NCBI GenBank assembly: GCA_002341185.1
Contig: DDNP01000007.1
Coordinates: 35,583-81,215, forward strand
DNA length: 45,633 nt
Source: Candidatus Neomicrothrix sp. UBA2517
GTDB lineage: Bacteria; Actinomycetota; Acidimicrobiia; Acidimicrobiales; UBA8592
Direction: 5' to 3'
Position 1 is the first letter of the stretch; each line of letters starts with the position of its first letter. A model generated the notes under the pieces. That model searched no databases and had not been told where the DNA came from. It saw nothing but the letters and a program-made list of their open reading frames with translations. Position numbers and translations under genes: made by a program. This document shows positions 25,750 to 33,685 of this stretch, in pieces.

Positions 25750-26503
25750 CCTTTGCGCCCTTGCTATAAAATTTCTTAACTTCAGAGATTAAGTCTCCAA
25801 GTATCAAATGCCTCTCATATAAGGCTTTCCCAGTTATCACTCCAGCTAATTGTGAACCCTTTACTTCTAATTCTAATAGATGATGAAGGTCTTGCACTGA
25901 GCCTAAACCACCTGAGGCTATTACGGGCATATTGACCTGTGATAGGACGCTTGTGAGGCCTTTCAAATCTGAACCTTGCAAAGTACCATCTCTCTGTATT
26001 TCGGTCACTATCCCAACTTCAGCACCACTTGATTCAAGTCTTTTAAGAAGCTCAGCTACTTTAAGTTCCGTAGTCACTTTCCATCCGCGAGTAGCTACAT
26101 ATCCGTCTTTACCATCGACACCGACAGCTACCCGATGGCCGGCGTTTGCAATGGTTGATACTAACTCAGGATCCTCAACGGCTGCCGTACCAATAACAGT
26201 TCTTTCAACTCCCATTTCAAATAACATTTTTGCGGTCTCTGATGTCCGTATACCCCCACCTACTTGAATAGGTATTTTTAGCTCACCACAAATCTGTTGG
26301 ATCACAGAAGTATTTTTAAGAGACCCAGTTCTGGCTGCATCAAGGTCGACTAAGTGAACCCATTCAGCTCCTTGAGCTTCAAATTCTAGTGCCTGCGCAA
26401 CTGGGTCATTCTCATAAATTGTTTCTTTCGAGTAATCTCCTTGGTACAGGCGAACACATTTTCCATCAATCAGGTCAATAGCTGGATAAACGATGAAGCT
26501 CAT
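25742..26503 (-). CDS. hisA: ProFAR isomerase (HisA; possible PriA)
   Basis: HisA catalyses the Amadori isomerisation of ProFAR to PRFAR. The barrel has the first catalytic Asp in YPAIDLIDGKCVRL, QVGGGIRT, and the second Asp in TEIQRDGTLQG. I start at the ATG at 26503 (253 residues), which forms an ATGA overlap with the hisH stop; a TTG at 26518 extends further with no support. In many actinobacteria this locus encodes PriA, which also does the TrpF step. The segment ATRGWKV keeps an Arg-Gly-Trp like PriA, but a separate trpF exists here, so the enzyme may be specialised. Confidence 0.93.
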   Translation of the reverse strand: MSFIVYPAIDLIDGKCVRLYQGDYSKETIYENDPVAQALEFEAQGAEWVHLVDLDAARTGSLKNTSVIQQICGELKIPIQVGGGIRTSETAKMLFEMGVERTVIGTAAVEDPELVSTIANAGHRVAVGVDGKDGYVATRGWKVTTELKVAELLKRLESSGAEVGIVTEIQRDGTLQGSDLKGLTSVLSQVNMPVIASGGLGSVQDLHHLLELEVKGSQLAGVITGKALYERHLILGDLISEVKKFYSKGAKDD

Positions 26504-27120
26504 ATTAAATTTTCGCAAATAGAAATGAAATTTCTGAGAAGTAATCGACCTGCTTTGCCTGATTTCTCTGGGTGGAATTGAGTTCCAAAGACTAATTCCT
26601 TTTGAACGGCAGCGATTACAGGTGATCGGTAGTCACATGTCGCTATCGCTATGTTTTGTTCTTCTGTTTGGCCTAATGCGTATGAGTGCACGAAATAGAA
26701 CCATTCGCCTTCCAGTCCTTCCAGTAGAGGCGAAGAATTAGTTAAATTTATTTGATTCCATTGCATTTGAGGTACCTTTGGAGCCTCGACTAGCAATTTC
26801 ACTTTCCCGCTGATGAGCCCCAAGCCTTTAGCTTCTGGGGATTCTTCTGATGAATCAAAGAGAAGTTGCATTCCAACGCAGATACCAAGAAAGGGAATTT
26901 TATTTTCCACTGCCGCAAAAGCTATTTCTCTTACACCAGAATCAGTAAGTGCAGTAGCGCAGTTCCCAAAATTACCCACACCAGGAAGTACGACACCATC
27001 TGAAGCCAAAACTAGTTCTTCATCAGCAGTTAAGTAGGCATCTGCTCCAGATCTTTCAAATGCCTTTTGCGCTGATCGTAAATTCCCAATTCCGTAATCG
27101 AGAACAGCGATTTTGGCCAT
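26500..27120 (-). CDS. hisH: imidazole glycerol phosphate synthase glutaminase subunit
   Basis: HisH hydrolyses glutamine and channels ammonia to HisF. This class I glutamine amidotransferase of 206 residues has the triad Cys81 (GICVGMQ), His182 and Glu184 (TQFHPEKSG). The N-terminal DYGIGNLRS is typical. Its ATG at 27120 directly follows the hisB stop with no spacer, and its TGA overlaps the hisA start. Confidence 0.97.
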   Translation of the reverse strand: MAKIAVLDYGIGNLRSAQKAFERSGADAYLTADEELVLASDGVVLPGVGNFGNCATALTDSGVREIAFAAVENKIPFLGICVGMQLLFDSSEESPEAKGLGLISGKVKLLVEAPKVPQMQWNQINLTNSSPLLEGLEGEWFYFVHSYALGQTEEQNIAIATCDYRSPVIAAVQKELVFGTQFHPEKSGKAGRLLLRNFISICENLI

Positions 27121-27714
27121 TTACAATACGCCTTTAGTCGAAGGTAGGCTATCCCCCTTGACTCTGGTTGCTTCTCCAAGAGCTCTCGCAGTGCTTTTAA
27201 ATAACGATTCAATAATATGATGTGTATTTTTACCTCGCACTAGGACTTGATGTGCTGTTATTTCGCTCGTCATGACAAAAGCTCTCCAGAATTCTTCAAT
27301 AAGTTGCGGATCAAATGGAGGGTCACTTAGAATTTTCTGACCGGGTGGTTCAATCTCATAATAATGAAACGGCCTTCCAGATAGGTCCAAGGAGACTTCA
27401 ACTAGAGCTTCGTCAAGTGGGCAAGATGCATTTGCAAAACGATTAACGCCGATTTTATCGCCTACTGCTTCCCGGTAACATTTTCCTAAAGCTATACCCA
27501 CATCCTCCACAGTGTGGTGGGCATCTATCTCAAGATCCCCTTTCGCTTTAACGTCAAGATCAAAATTCCCATGTCGTCCTAATTGATCAAGCATGTGATC
27601 AAAAAAAGGAATTCCGGTATCAATATTTGTCGACCCGTCCCCATCTAGACACAAGGAAACATCAATCACAGTTTCTTTTGTTTCACGTTTATATGTCGCC
27701 AATCTTTTCTTCAT
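27121..27714 (-). CDS. hisB: imidazoleglycerol-phosphate dehydratase
   Basis: HisB dehydrates imidazole glycerol phosphate to imidazole acetol phosphate. It is the single-domain form (197 residues), not fused to the histidinol phosphatase as in E. coli. The manganese-binding signatures are DAHHTVEDV and the later NTHHIIES, with FFDHMLDQ near the front. Its start codon shares one base with the hisC stop (TAATG). No histidinol-phosphatase gene is seen in the window, so that step is encoded elsewhere or by an unrecognised protein. Confidence 0.97.
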   Translation of the reverse strand: MKKRLATYKRETKETVIDVSLCLDGDGSTNIDTGIPFFDHMLDQLGRHGNFDLDVKAKGDLEIDAHHTVEDVGIALGKCYREAVGDKIGVNRFANASCPLDEALVEVSLDLSGRPFHYYEIEPPGQKILSDPPFDPQLIEEFWRAFVMTSEITAHQVLVRGKNTHHIIESLFKSTARALGEATRVKGDSLPSTKGVL

Positions 27715-28790
27715 TACCCTATTATCGCCTTTAGTGAGTCAATAAACGATTTATTTTCCTTTTCTGTTCCTATTGTAACCCGTAAACAATCTGATAATTT
27801 TGGCCAATTTGAGCAATCTCTGACAAGAACGGAACTATCTGCAAGCGCTTCCCAAAGTTGACGACCTGTTAGGTTAAGGCCTTCTTCAACTTTAAATAAG
27901 ATAAAATTTGCTCCGCTTTCCCAAACACTAAAAGGAAGACTTCTAAGTTCCTTTGAAACTTGGTCTCTTTGAGATTTTAAATACTGCACTCTTTGCATCA
28001 TCTCATCTTGGTACTTCAAAGCGGTAATACCTGCTATCTGTTTAAATGAATCTAAGTGGTATGGGAGTAGGACCTCTTTCAATCCATCTACGATTCTTTT
28101 AGCTCCCACAGCATAGCCGAGTCGCCCAGCGGCAAATCCATGAGCTTTTGAAAAAGTTCTTGTAACGACTATTGGTGCGTTATCTTCAACTAGTTCTATT
28201 GCCGACCAGTCTGAGAACTCGCCGTATGCTTCGTCTACGAGGAGAAGTGTTCCTGTTTTAGAGCAGCTGTCTAATAGGGCTGTTACCATCTCTTTCGATT
28301 CGATGATTCCAGTAGGGTTATTTGGCGAGCAGAGAAATACCATGTTTGGCTTTCCATCGATAACCTTTTGCAAATCCTCTTCTCCGAACAGGAACGAATC
28401 ATTTCTATCCAAGGCAATGACATTGGTGCCCGTCACTTTACCTATATGAGAGTGCAGAGCGTAGGTCGGTTCAAAAAGCATCATAGATCGGTCATTGCCC
28501 CCGAATGCAAGAAGAACCGATTGGATAACTTCATTTGACCCGTTAGCACATACGATGTTACTTCCATCAACATTATGATAAGTAGCTAATTGGGAATTCA
28601 ATTCTTCTGCATGCCTGTCAGGGTAACGATTCCATTCAATGCGTGATACCACATGCTGAAGTTCTTTTATCCAAGGCTCAGGCGGTGGTAAGGGGCTTTC
28701 ATTTGTATTGAGCCGAATATTTACATCAAGTTGTGGAGAGTGATAACCGTCAAACAACTTTAAGTCTTCCCTAATGTCGGGCCAGATCAT
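27714..28790 (-). CDS. hisC: histidinol-phosphate aminotransferase
   Basis: HisC transfers an amino group from glutamate to imidazole acetol phosphate using PLP. The fold type I signature is complete: SPNNPTG (155-161), DEAYGEF (186-192) and the PLP Lys215 in TFSKAHGFAAGRLG. The start ATG overlaps the hisD stop as ATGA, and the stop overlaps the hisB start. The length of 358 residues is usual. Confidence 0.96.
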   Translation of the reverse strand: MIWPDIREDLKLFDGYHSPQLDVNIRLNTNESPLPPPEPWIKELQHVVSRIEWNRYPDRHAEELNSQLATYHNVDGSNIVCANGSNEVIQSVLLAFGGNDRSMMLFEPTYALHSHIGKVTGTNVIALDRNDSFLFGEEDLQKVIDGKPNMVFLCSPNNPTGIIESKEMVTALLDSCSKTGTLLLVDEAYGEFSDWSAIELVEDNAPIVVTRTFSKAHGFAAGRLGYAVGAKRIVDGLKEVLLPYHLDSFKQIAGITALKYQDEMMQRVQYLKSQRDQVSKELRSLPFSVWESGANFILFKVEEGLNLTGRQLWEALADSSVLVRDCSNWPKLSDCLRVTIGTEKENKSFIDSLKAIIG

Positions 28791-30079
28791 TTCATTTCCT
28801 TGATTCTCAAACGTATAGATTCTGAGTGCGCTTCTAATCCTTCAACATCAGCGATAGCCATTATAGTTTTAGCCGCTTGCTTTAGAGCATCTTCGCCTAA
28901 AGATACTACGTGAATATCTTTTATAAAATCGGTTACAGTTAAAGCACTTGCGAAACGAGCGCTACCGTCAGTCGGCAAAACGTGCGATGGTCCAGCAAAA
29001 TAATCACCTACTGAAGCGGGAGCCATATTTCCGAGAAACACTGCTCCCGCATTCTGGACAAGAGATAAATAAGATTCAGGATTCTGAACCATTAACTGAA
29101 GGTGCTCGGGAGCAACTTGATTTGCTACATCAAAAGCTTGAGGCAAGTCCTTGACAAGCACGGCAAAACCGCCTGCCTCAAATGTGGACATAATTTCTTC
29201 CCGTCTTTGTGACCGTAGTACCAAGCCTTCAACTTCTTTAAGGATTGCCTCTAGAATTTCGCCTTCCGAGCAAATCAGCCATGATTGCCCATCAGGACCA
29301 TGTTCAGCTTGAACTATCAGGTCGATTGCAGCAAATAAGGGATTTGCTGTGCCGTCAGCTATTACAACTATTTCTGAAGGACCTGCAAAAGCTGCCGCTA
29401 TACCAACGTCCTGAGAGACCATTCTTTGCGCAGTCGCTACATAGATATTCCCGGGGCCGACTATTACGTCCACCGGCTCTAATTCCTCAGAGCCGTATGC
29501 CATAGCTGCTATTGCTTGAGCTCCTCCTATTGCGTAAATAGAGCTAGCTCCTGCAATTCGCGCTGCTACTAATACTGAGGGATCAATTTTATTCCCTTCT
29601 CCAATAGGACTGCAGATAATGACATTCTGCACTCCTGCCACGACCGCAGGAATTACTGTCATCAGAACTGTAGATGGATATGAAGCCCTTCCTCCAGGAA
29701 CGTAACACCCTGCTCGAGTGACAGGCCGGTGCATGGTGCCGACTTCAATACCATCTTTGATAAAAGACTTATTGGCTTGTAATTGAGTTTCGTGAAATTC
29801 CTTGATTCGTGAGGCAGCTGTTTCCAGTGCTTCAACTAATTCTTTAGTACAAACATCAAATGCCTTATCAATCTCTGCTTCATCAACCTTGAATGACTCC
29901 GAAACATAGCCATCAAACTTTTCGGAATAGAACCTTAATGCCTCATCTCCGCGAGCCTTCACATCGTTAATAATGTTTGATACAGTCCCTTCTACCTCAG
30001 CATTACCTAATGAAACCGCACTTTGAGCTGAACTAATTAGATCTATATCTTCTAGCCTGAGGTCGATACGTTTAAGCAC
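28787..30079 (-). CDS. hisD: histidinol dehydrogenase
   Basis: HisD oxidises histidinol to histidine in two NAD-dependent steps at a zinc site. The 430-residue protein shows YVPGGRASYPST, VIVGPGNIYVA, GPSEIVVIAD, QAEHGPDGQS and VAPEHLQL, where the zinc and catalytic Glu-His residues lie. The start is GTG at 30079; no clear ribosome binding site precedes it. It is the first gene of the long his-trp unit, so the promoter must lie in the 59-bp divergent gap, where I see no attenuator or T-box because the space is too small. Confidence 0.96.
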   Translation of the reverse strand: MLKRIDLRLEDIDLISSAQSAVSLGNAEVEGTVSNIINDVKARGDEALRFYSEKFDGYVSESFKVDEAEIDKAFDVCTKELVEALETAASRIKEFHETQLQANKSFIKDGIEVGTMHRPVTRAGCYVPGGRASYPSTVLMTVIPAVVAGVQNVIICSPIGEGNKIDPSVLVAARIAGASSIYAIGGAQAIAAMAYGSEELEPVDVIVGPGNIYVATAQRMVSQDVGIAAAFAGPSEIVVIADGTANPLFAAIDLIVQAEHGPDGQSWLICSEGEILEAILKEVEGLVLRSQRREEIMSTFEAGGFAVLVKDLPQAFDVANQVAPEHLQLMVQNPESYLSLVQNAGAVFLGNMAPASVGDYFAGPSHVLPTDGSARFASALTVTDFIKDIHVVSLGEDALKQAAKTIMAIADVEGLEAHSESIRLRIKEMK

Positions 30080-30138
30080 ACTTACACGGTATACCCCTAC
30101 AAAGTGACTTGTGGCGGAATTTAGGTTAAGAAGTTAAT

Positions 30139-30354
30139 ATGTCTAGTGATAAATTGATCAAACAGCAAAGCATAGCTGAGCTATCGTCCATTGATTTCCA
30201 GATTGATGACCTTATCAGCAGGGTTACAAATACCGCTAAATCCTTGGAAATGATAGGCCTGGAAACTAGTTCTCATGAATTATTTGAAGTAGAGAGGTCC
30301 CTAATTGCAGCTACACGAAGATTAAGACGCGCAACCAGCGAACTTAGACTTTAA
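30139..30354 (+). CDS. small helical protein, unknown function
   Basis: A 71-residue protein I do not recognise. It is predicted mostly helical, with heptad-like hydrophobic spacing (DFQIDDLISRVTNTAKSLEM) and an Arg-rich C-terminus (AATRRLRRATSEL). It has no cysteine and no membrane segment. The ATG at 30139 has AAGAAG upstream. It is divergent from hisD and overlaps the 3' end of nth by 11 bp on the other strand. The clean position between two promoters suggests a real gene, but only comparison with relatives can prove it. Confidence 0.55.
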   Translation: MSSDKLIKQQSIAELSSIDFQIDDLISRVTNTAKSLEMIGLETSSHELFEVERSLIAATRRLRRATSELRL

Positions 30355-30988
30355 ATGCATTCGGACAAAAATAATTCAAGATACATTCCGTACAATTAGG
30401 ATTTCGGGCAAAACATACTTGCCTTCCGTGCAATATAACCCTGAGGCTAAATTCACCTTGAGCGTCAGAAGGCAACATCTCCCCTACCACTCTTTCAATT
30501 TTGACTGGGTCACTTTCTCCAGTAATCCCCATACGTTGAACTATCCGAGTTACATGAGTATCAACTGGAAGTCCCGGTAAGCCCAAAGCGACACTTCGAA
30601 CCACATTGGCGGTTTTTCTTCCTACACCTGGAAGGCTGACTAAATCATCCATACCGTTAGGGACCTGACTATCAAAGTCGACTATTAACTTTCTTGCCAT
30701 TCCTTTTAAATTTTTAGCTTTTGACCGAAAGAGACCAATAGATTTGATTAGCTTTTCAATTTCTGGAATTTCTGCAACAGCTAGCCGCTCGGGAGTGTCA
30801 TAGATTTTGAATAATTTCGGAGTAGCTTTATTGACGGATTTATCCGTGGCTTGAGCTGAAAGTATTGTCGCTACTAATAACTGAAATGGGCTTTCAAAAT
30901 CCAGTTCGCATCTAGCATCAGGAAAAGTAGATTTCAATTCTTCGTGGGTTCTTAAACATCTTCCTACAGCAGTCCGTGGTTTACCCAT
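30344..30988 (-). CDS. nth: endonuclease III
   Basis: Nth is a base-excision glycosylase and AP lyase that removes oxidised pyrimidines. The helix-hairpin-helix carries LPGVGRKTANV with the catalytic Lys, and PVDTHVTR has the catalytic Asp. The [4Fe-4S] ligands are spaced C-x6-C-x2-C-x5-C in CFARNPNCTECILNYFC, at the very end. I start at the ATG at 30988; a GTG two codons upstream is equally possible. It is divergent from mshD with a 40-bp gap. Confidence 0.96.
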   Translation of the reverse strand: MGKPRTAVGRCLRTHEELKSTFPDARCELDFESPFQLLVATILSAQATDKSVNKATPKLFKIYDTPERLAVAEIPEIEKLIKSIGLFRSKAKNLKGMARKLIVDFDSQVPNGMDDLVSLPGVGRKTANVVRSVALGLPGLPVDTHVTRIVQRMGITGESDPVKIERVVGEMLPSDAQGEFSLRVILHGRQVCFARNPNCTECILNYFCPNAFKV

Positions 30989-31028
30989 GTTCACAACATA
31001 GTAGGGTTGTGGGTATTAACTTAGAGAT

Positions 31029-31727
31029 ATGAATATTCTTGTTTCCCATGATACTCCCTCGGGCTTTGACCTCTCTCTGACTGTCCCAAGAGGGTTTAAC
31101 CGTGACCTATTACCTGATCAATTAGATAGAGTCCTAAGACAAAGTTCATTTGACAAGAATTCTTCTGTTCAAATTTGGCTAGAAGATTCTCAGCCACACG
31201 ATGATGAACTGATGGCAAACATTAGTTTTGTTAATTACCGCGACCTTTGGCAGATGCGTTGTTCATTTCCTCCTCTTGGGAAGGCAACTTTTACCAGACC
31301 CTTTATTCCAGGTGCTGACAATAACGCATTTCTTGCAGTGAACTCACGCGCATTTTCTTGGCATCCTGAGCAAGGCAGACTTACTCCTGAACAGCTAGAA
31401 AAGATTCTTCTTGAGGATTGGTTTGATAGTAAAGGTTTTCTCCTGTTTGAAATTGATAATAGTCTCGCTGGGTTTTGTTGGACTAAAGTGCATCGCGAAG
31501 AAAGTCTGGTGTTAGGTGAAATTTACGCTATTGCTATAGACCCCAACTTCCACGGAAGGGGTTACGGTAAACCGCTCACTATTGCTGGACTAAACTATCT
31601 CATGAGCGTAGGGGCGGATTTAGGGATGCTTTATGTTGAATCAGATAATACGCCGGCAATTCGAATTTATGAAGAGATTGGATTTACACACTTTTCTACA
31701 AATAGGGCATACCAAAACCGTGCTTAG
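31029..31727 (+). CDS. mshD: mycothiol synthase, shortened N-terminal half
   Basis: MshD acetylates the cysteinyl amine of Cys-GlcN-inositol, the last step of mycothiol synthesis. The C-terminal GNAT half is strongly conserved: FSWHPEQGRL, then FCWTKVH, GEIYAIAIDP, the acetyl-CoA loop HGRGYG, and LYVESDNTPAIRIYEEIGF. Known family members are about 300 residues with two GNAT domains; this one has 232, so the N-terminal GNAT half is reduced, keeping only its end (NYRDLWQMR). Mycothiol is an actinobacterial thiol, so this gene supports the taxonomic call. It has a weak AGAG before the ATG and is followed by menG. Confidence 0.87.
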   Translation: MNILVSHDTPSGFDLSLTVPRGFNRDLLPDQLDRVLRQSSFDKNSSVQIWLEDSQPHDDELMANISFVNYRDLWQMRCSFPPLGKATFTRPFIPGADNNAFLAVNSRAFSWHPEQGRLTPEQLEKILLEDWFDSKGFLLFEIDNSLAGFCWTKVHREESLVLGEIYAIAIDPNFHGRGYGKPLTIAGLNYLMSVGADLGMLYVESDNTPAIRIYEEIGFTHFSTNRAYQNRA

Positions 31728-31754
31728 TCTTACATATCTTAGTACGATAGGTAT

Positions 31755-32447
31755 ATGGATTTAGATCCGGCCCTACCAACTGGAACTGAAAAAGCGGAGA
31801 AAATTCAGGGCATGTTTGACCGCATAGCTCCAAAATATGACTTTGTTAATAGGATCATGACTTTTCGGCTAGATGTACGTTGGCGTAAAAAAACTGTCAA
31901 AGCTCTCAGGCTCAAAGAGGGGTCAGTCGTCATTGATCTGGCGTGTGGCACTGGAGATTTCTGCTCCGAGCTTAAAAAAGCAAAAATGGTCCCACTTGGA
32001 TTTGATTTCTCAATGGGGATGTTGGAGGCAGGTCGATCTTCTTCTCCACTTTCACAATCTGATGTCCTTAATTTACCGATCAAGGAATCTTCAATTGATG
32101 GCGCGACATGTGGTTTTGCCTTGAGAAACCTCACTGAACTAGAACCATTTTTCGCTGAAGTTTCTCGAGTGCTCAAAGCAGGTGGCAGAATTGGCTTTCT
32201 TGATGTGGCCGAGCCCGAGAACAGATTCTTAAACTGGGGTCACCACATTTACTTTGACCGAATAGTTCCAAAAGTCGGAGCTCTTTTATCTGATAAGTCC
32301 GCATACTCTTATCTTCCGAAGTCTGTTTCTTACCTGCCGCCGTATCAGGAGATAGTGGCCATGATCGAAAGAGCGGGATTTAAGCAAGTTGAACGGAAAC
32401 TGTTTGCCCCGGGTTCAGCCCAGTTGTTTACAGGTGAAAAGGCCTAG
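31755..32447 (+). CDS. menG: demethylmenaquinone methyltransferase
   Basis: MenG (UbiE family) methylates demethylmenaquinone with S-adenosylmethionine to make menaquinone. It has MFDRIAPKYDFVNRIMTF at the N-terminus, motif I VIDLACGTGDF, the family signature GFALRNLTEL, VSRVLKAGGRIGFLD and the late YSYLPKSVSYLP. All are typical for UbiE/MenG. In an organism with MenA and no visible ubiquinone gene, the menaquinone role is the better choice. The length of 230 is normal. It is followed after 6 bp by a VOC protein on the same strand. Confidence 0.94.
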   Translation: MDLDPALPTGTEKAEKIQGMFDRIAPKYDFVNRIMTFRLDVRWRKKTVKALRLKEGSVVIDLACGTGDFCSELKKAKMVPLGFDFSMGMLEAGRSSSPLSQSDVLNLPIKESSIDGATCGFALRNLTELEPFFAEVSRVLKAGGRIGFLDVAEPENRFLNWGHHIYFDRIVPKVGALLSDKSAYSYLPKSVSYLPPYQEIVAMIERAGFKQVERKLFAPGSAQLFTGEKA

Positions 32448-32453
32448 GGATTG

Positions 32454-32798
32454 ATGGCGTTGGGGATTCACCATATTGCTATAAACGTCAACAACGTAGA
32501 AGATGCTGTTGATTTTTATTCCAGGTATTTTGGCCTCCGAGAAGTTGCTAAGCCTAATGACAGACCGGGGGCTTGGCTTCAGGCCAATGACGGCAGACAA
32601 ATCCACATACAGGAAGCAAAAGTCCCTGCAGACAATGGGCAACACCTTGCGCTACTAGTAAAGGACATTAAAGAAACATTCGATCTACTTGCTGATGCGG
32701 GGGTAACCGTAACTTCCCCGAAATCAATAGGTTCCTCACTTCAGTCTTTTCTTCATGACCCCGCAGGAAATCGTCTTGAAATTCATCAAATTTCGTAG
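32454..32798 (+). CDS. VOC (glyoxalase/bleomycin-resistance) family protein
   Basis: A 114-residue protein with the vicinal-oxygen-chelate fold. It has two beta-alpha-beta-beta-beta modules, starting at IHHIAINVNNVEDAVDFY and QHLALLVKDIKETF, and the terminal DPAGNRLEIHQ. The metal-ligand positions His in IHHIAI and Glu in LEIHQ are kept, so it may bind a divalent metal. Glyoxalase, dioxygenase and antibiotic-binding roles all use this fold; the sequence does not decide. I use the ATG at 32454 with AGGG upstream rather than the TTG one codon earlier. Its stop lies 1 bp from the menA stop on the other strand. Confidence 0.85.
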   Translation: MALGIHHIAINVNNVEDAVDFYSRYFGLREVAKPNDRPGAWLQANDGRQIHIQEAKVPADNGQHLALLVKDIKETFDLLADAGVTVTSPKSIGSSLQSFLHDPAGNRLEIHQIS

Positions 32799-32799
32799 T

Positions 32800-33678
32800 T
32801 CAAAGCCCAGTTGCCAGGCCAATTGAGAGCAAAATTCCAGCCAACAAATGAAGCTTTGCTGTATTCTCAAGAATGTTTATAAGGTCTTGAGCACTCTCTT
32901 TAGAGTACATATCGTAAATTAATTTTAGAATTACGGGGGTGACTATAAGCGTTATGAGTACAAGGTAGGTATAAAACACGGCTATCAACACATACATCCC
33001 TAGAGATCCTAGGAGTAAAAGCGCGAAGAACATTTGAGTTTTTGCTTTACCGAGTCGAACTGCAAATGTTCGTTTGCCCGTCTCTGAGTCTGTTTCAATA
33101 TCCCTGAAATTGTTAACTACCAAGAGCGCTGACGCTAAAAAACCTACCGGTACGCTGCATAGGATAGAGATTGATTCGATAGTTTGGCTTTGAACATAAG
33201 AAGACCCCACAGTCGCTATCAACCCAAAGAAAATAAAAACTGAAATCTCTCCGTACCCTGAATACCCGTATGGTTTTGACCCTCCTGTATAGAACCATGC
33301 AGCTATGATCGCTAAGCACCCAATAAGGATTAACACCAGAGTTGTCACAATTGCGAGCACAAGTCCTGCGATAGCAGCTATTAAAAATGATATTCCAGCG
33401 GCTAACTTTACATGTTTAGCATTGATGAGCCCGGACCCCACAAGTCGTCTTGGGCCTACCCGATCTTGGTCGGTTCCCCGAATTCCATCGGAGTAATCAT
33501 TTGCATAATTAACTCCGACCTGGAGGGCAATTGCTACCGCTAGAGCAAGCAAAAATCTATAGGCGATTAGGCCAGTTTCTACTGATGCAGTCCCTACAAG
33601 AACTGGAACTAATGCTGCAGGTATAGTCTTTGGGCGCGAGCCTTCAAACCATAGTTTTAGTTTTGGGAGTTGACTCAT
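32800..33678 (-). CDS. menA: 1,4-dihydroxy-2-naphthoate polyprenyltransferase
   Basis: MenA attaches the polyprenyl chain to dihydroxynaphthoate in the membrane, the step before MenG. The 292-residue protein has about eight or nine hydrophobic helices. The first aspartate-rich motif is NYANDYSDGIRGTD, and the second is NNFRDIETDSETGKRTFAVRLG, the MenA-type signature. SRPKTIPAALVPV at the N-terminus is also typical. It follows an aldehyde dehydrogenase gene by 7 bp and is tail to tail with the menG-VOC pair, so two menaquinone genes face each other here. Confidence 0.95.
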   Translation of the reverse strand: MSQLPKLKLWFEGSRPKTIPAALVPVLVGTASVETGLIAYRFLLALAVAIALQVGVNYANDYSDGIRGTDQDRVGPRRLVGSGLINAKHVKLAAGISFLIAAIAGLVLAIVTTLVLILIGCLAIIAAWFYTGGSKPYGYSGYGEISVFIFFGLIATVGSSYVQSQTIESISILCSVPVGFLASALLVVNNFRDIETDSETGKRTFAVRLGKAKTQMFFALLLLGSLGMYVLIAVFYTYLVLITLIVTPVILKLIYDMYSKESAQDLINILENTAKLHLLAGILLSIGLATGL

Positions 33679-33685
33679 ATAACTC

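Noticed and set aside
30080..30138. Leader-peptide attenuator or T-box upstream of hisD
   Set aside because: Only 59 bp are available, with no His- or Trp-rich short frame and no terminator stem.
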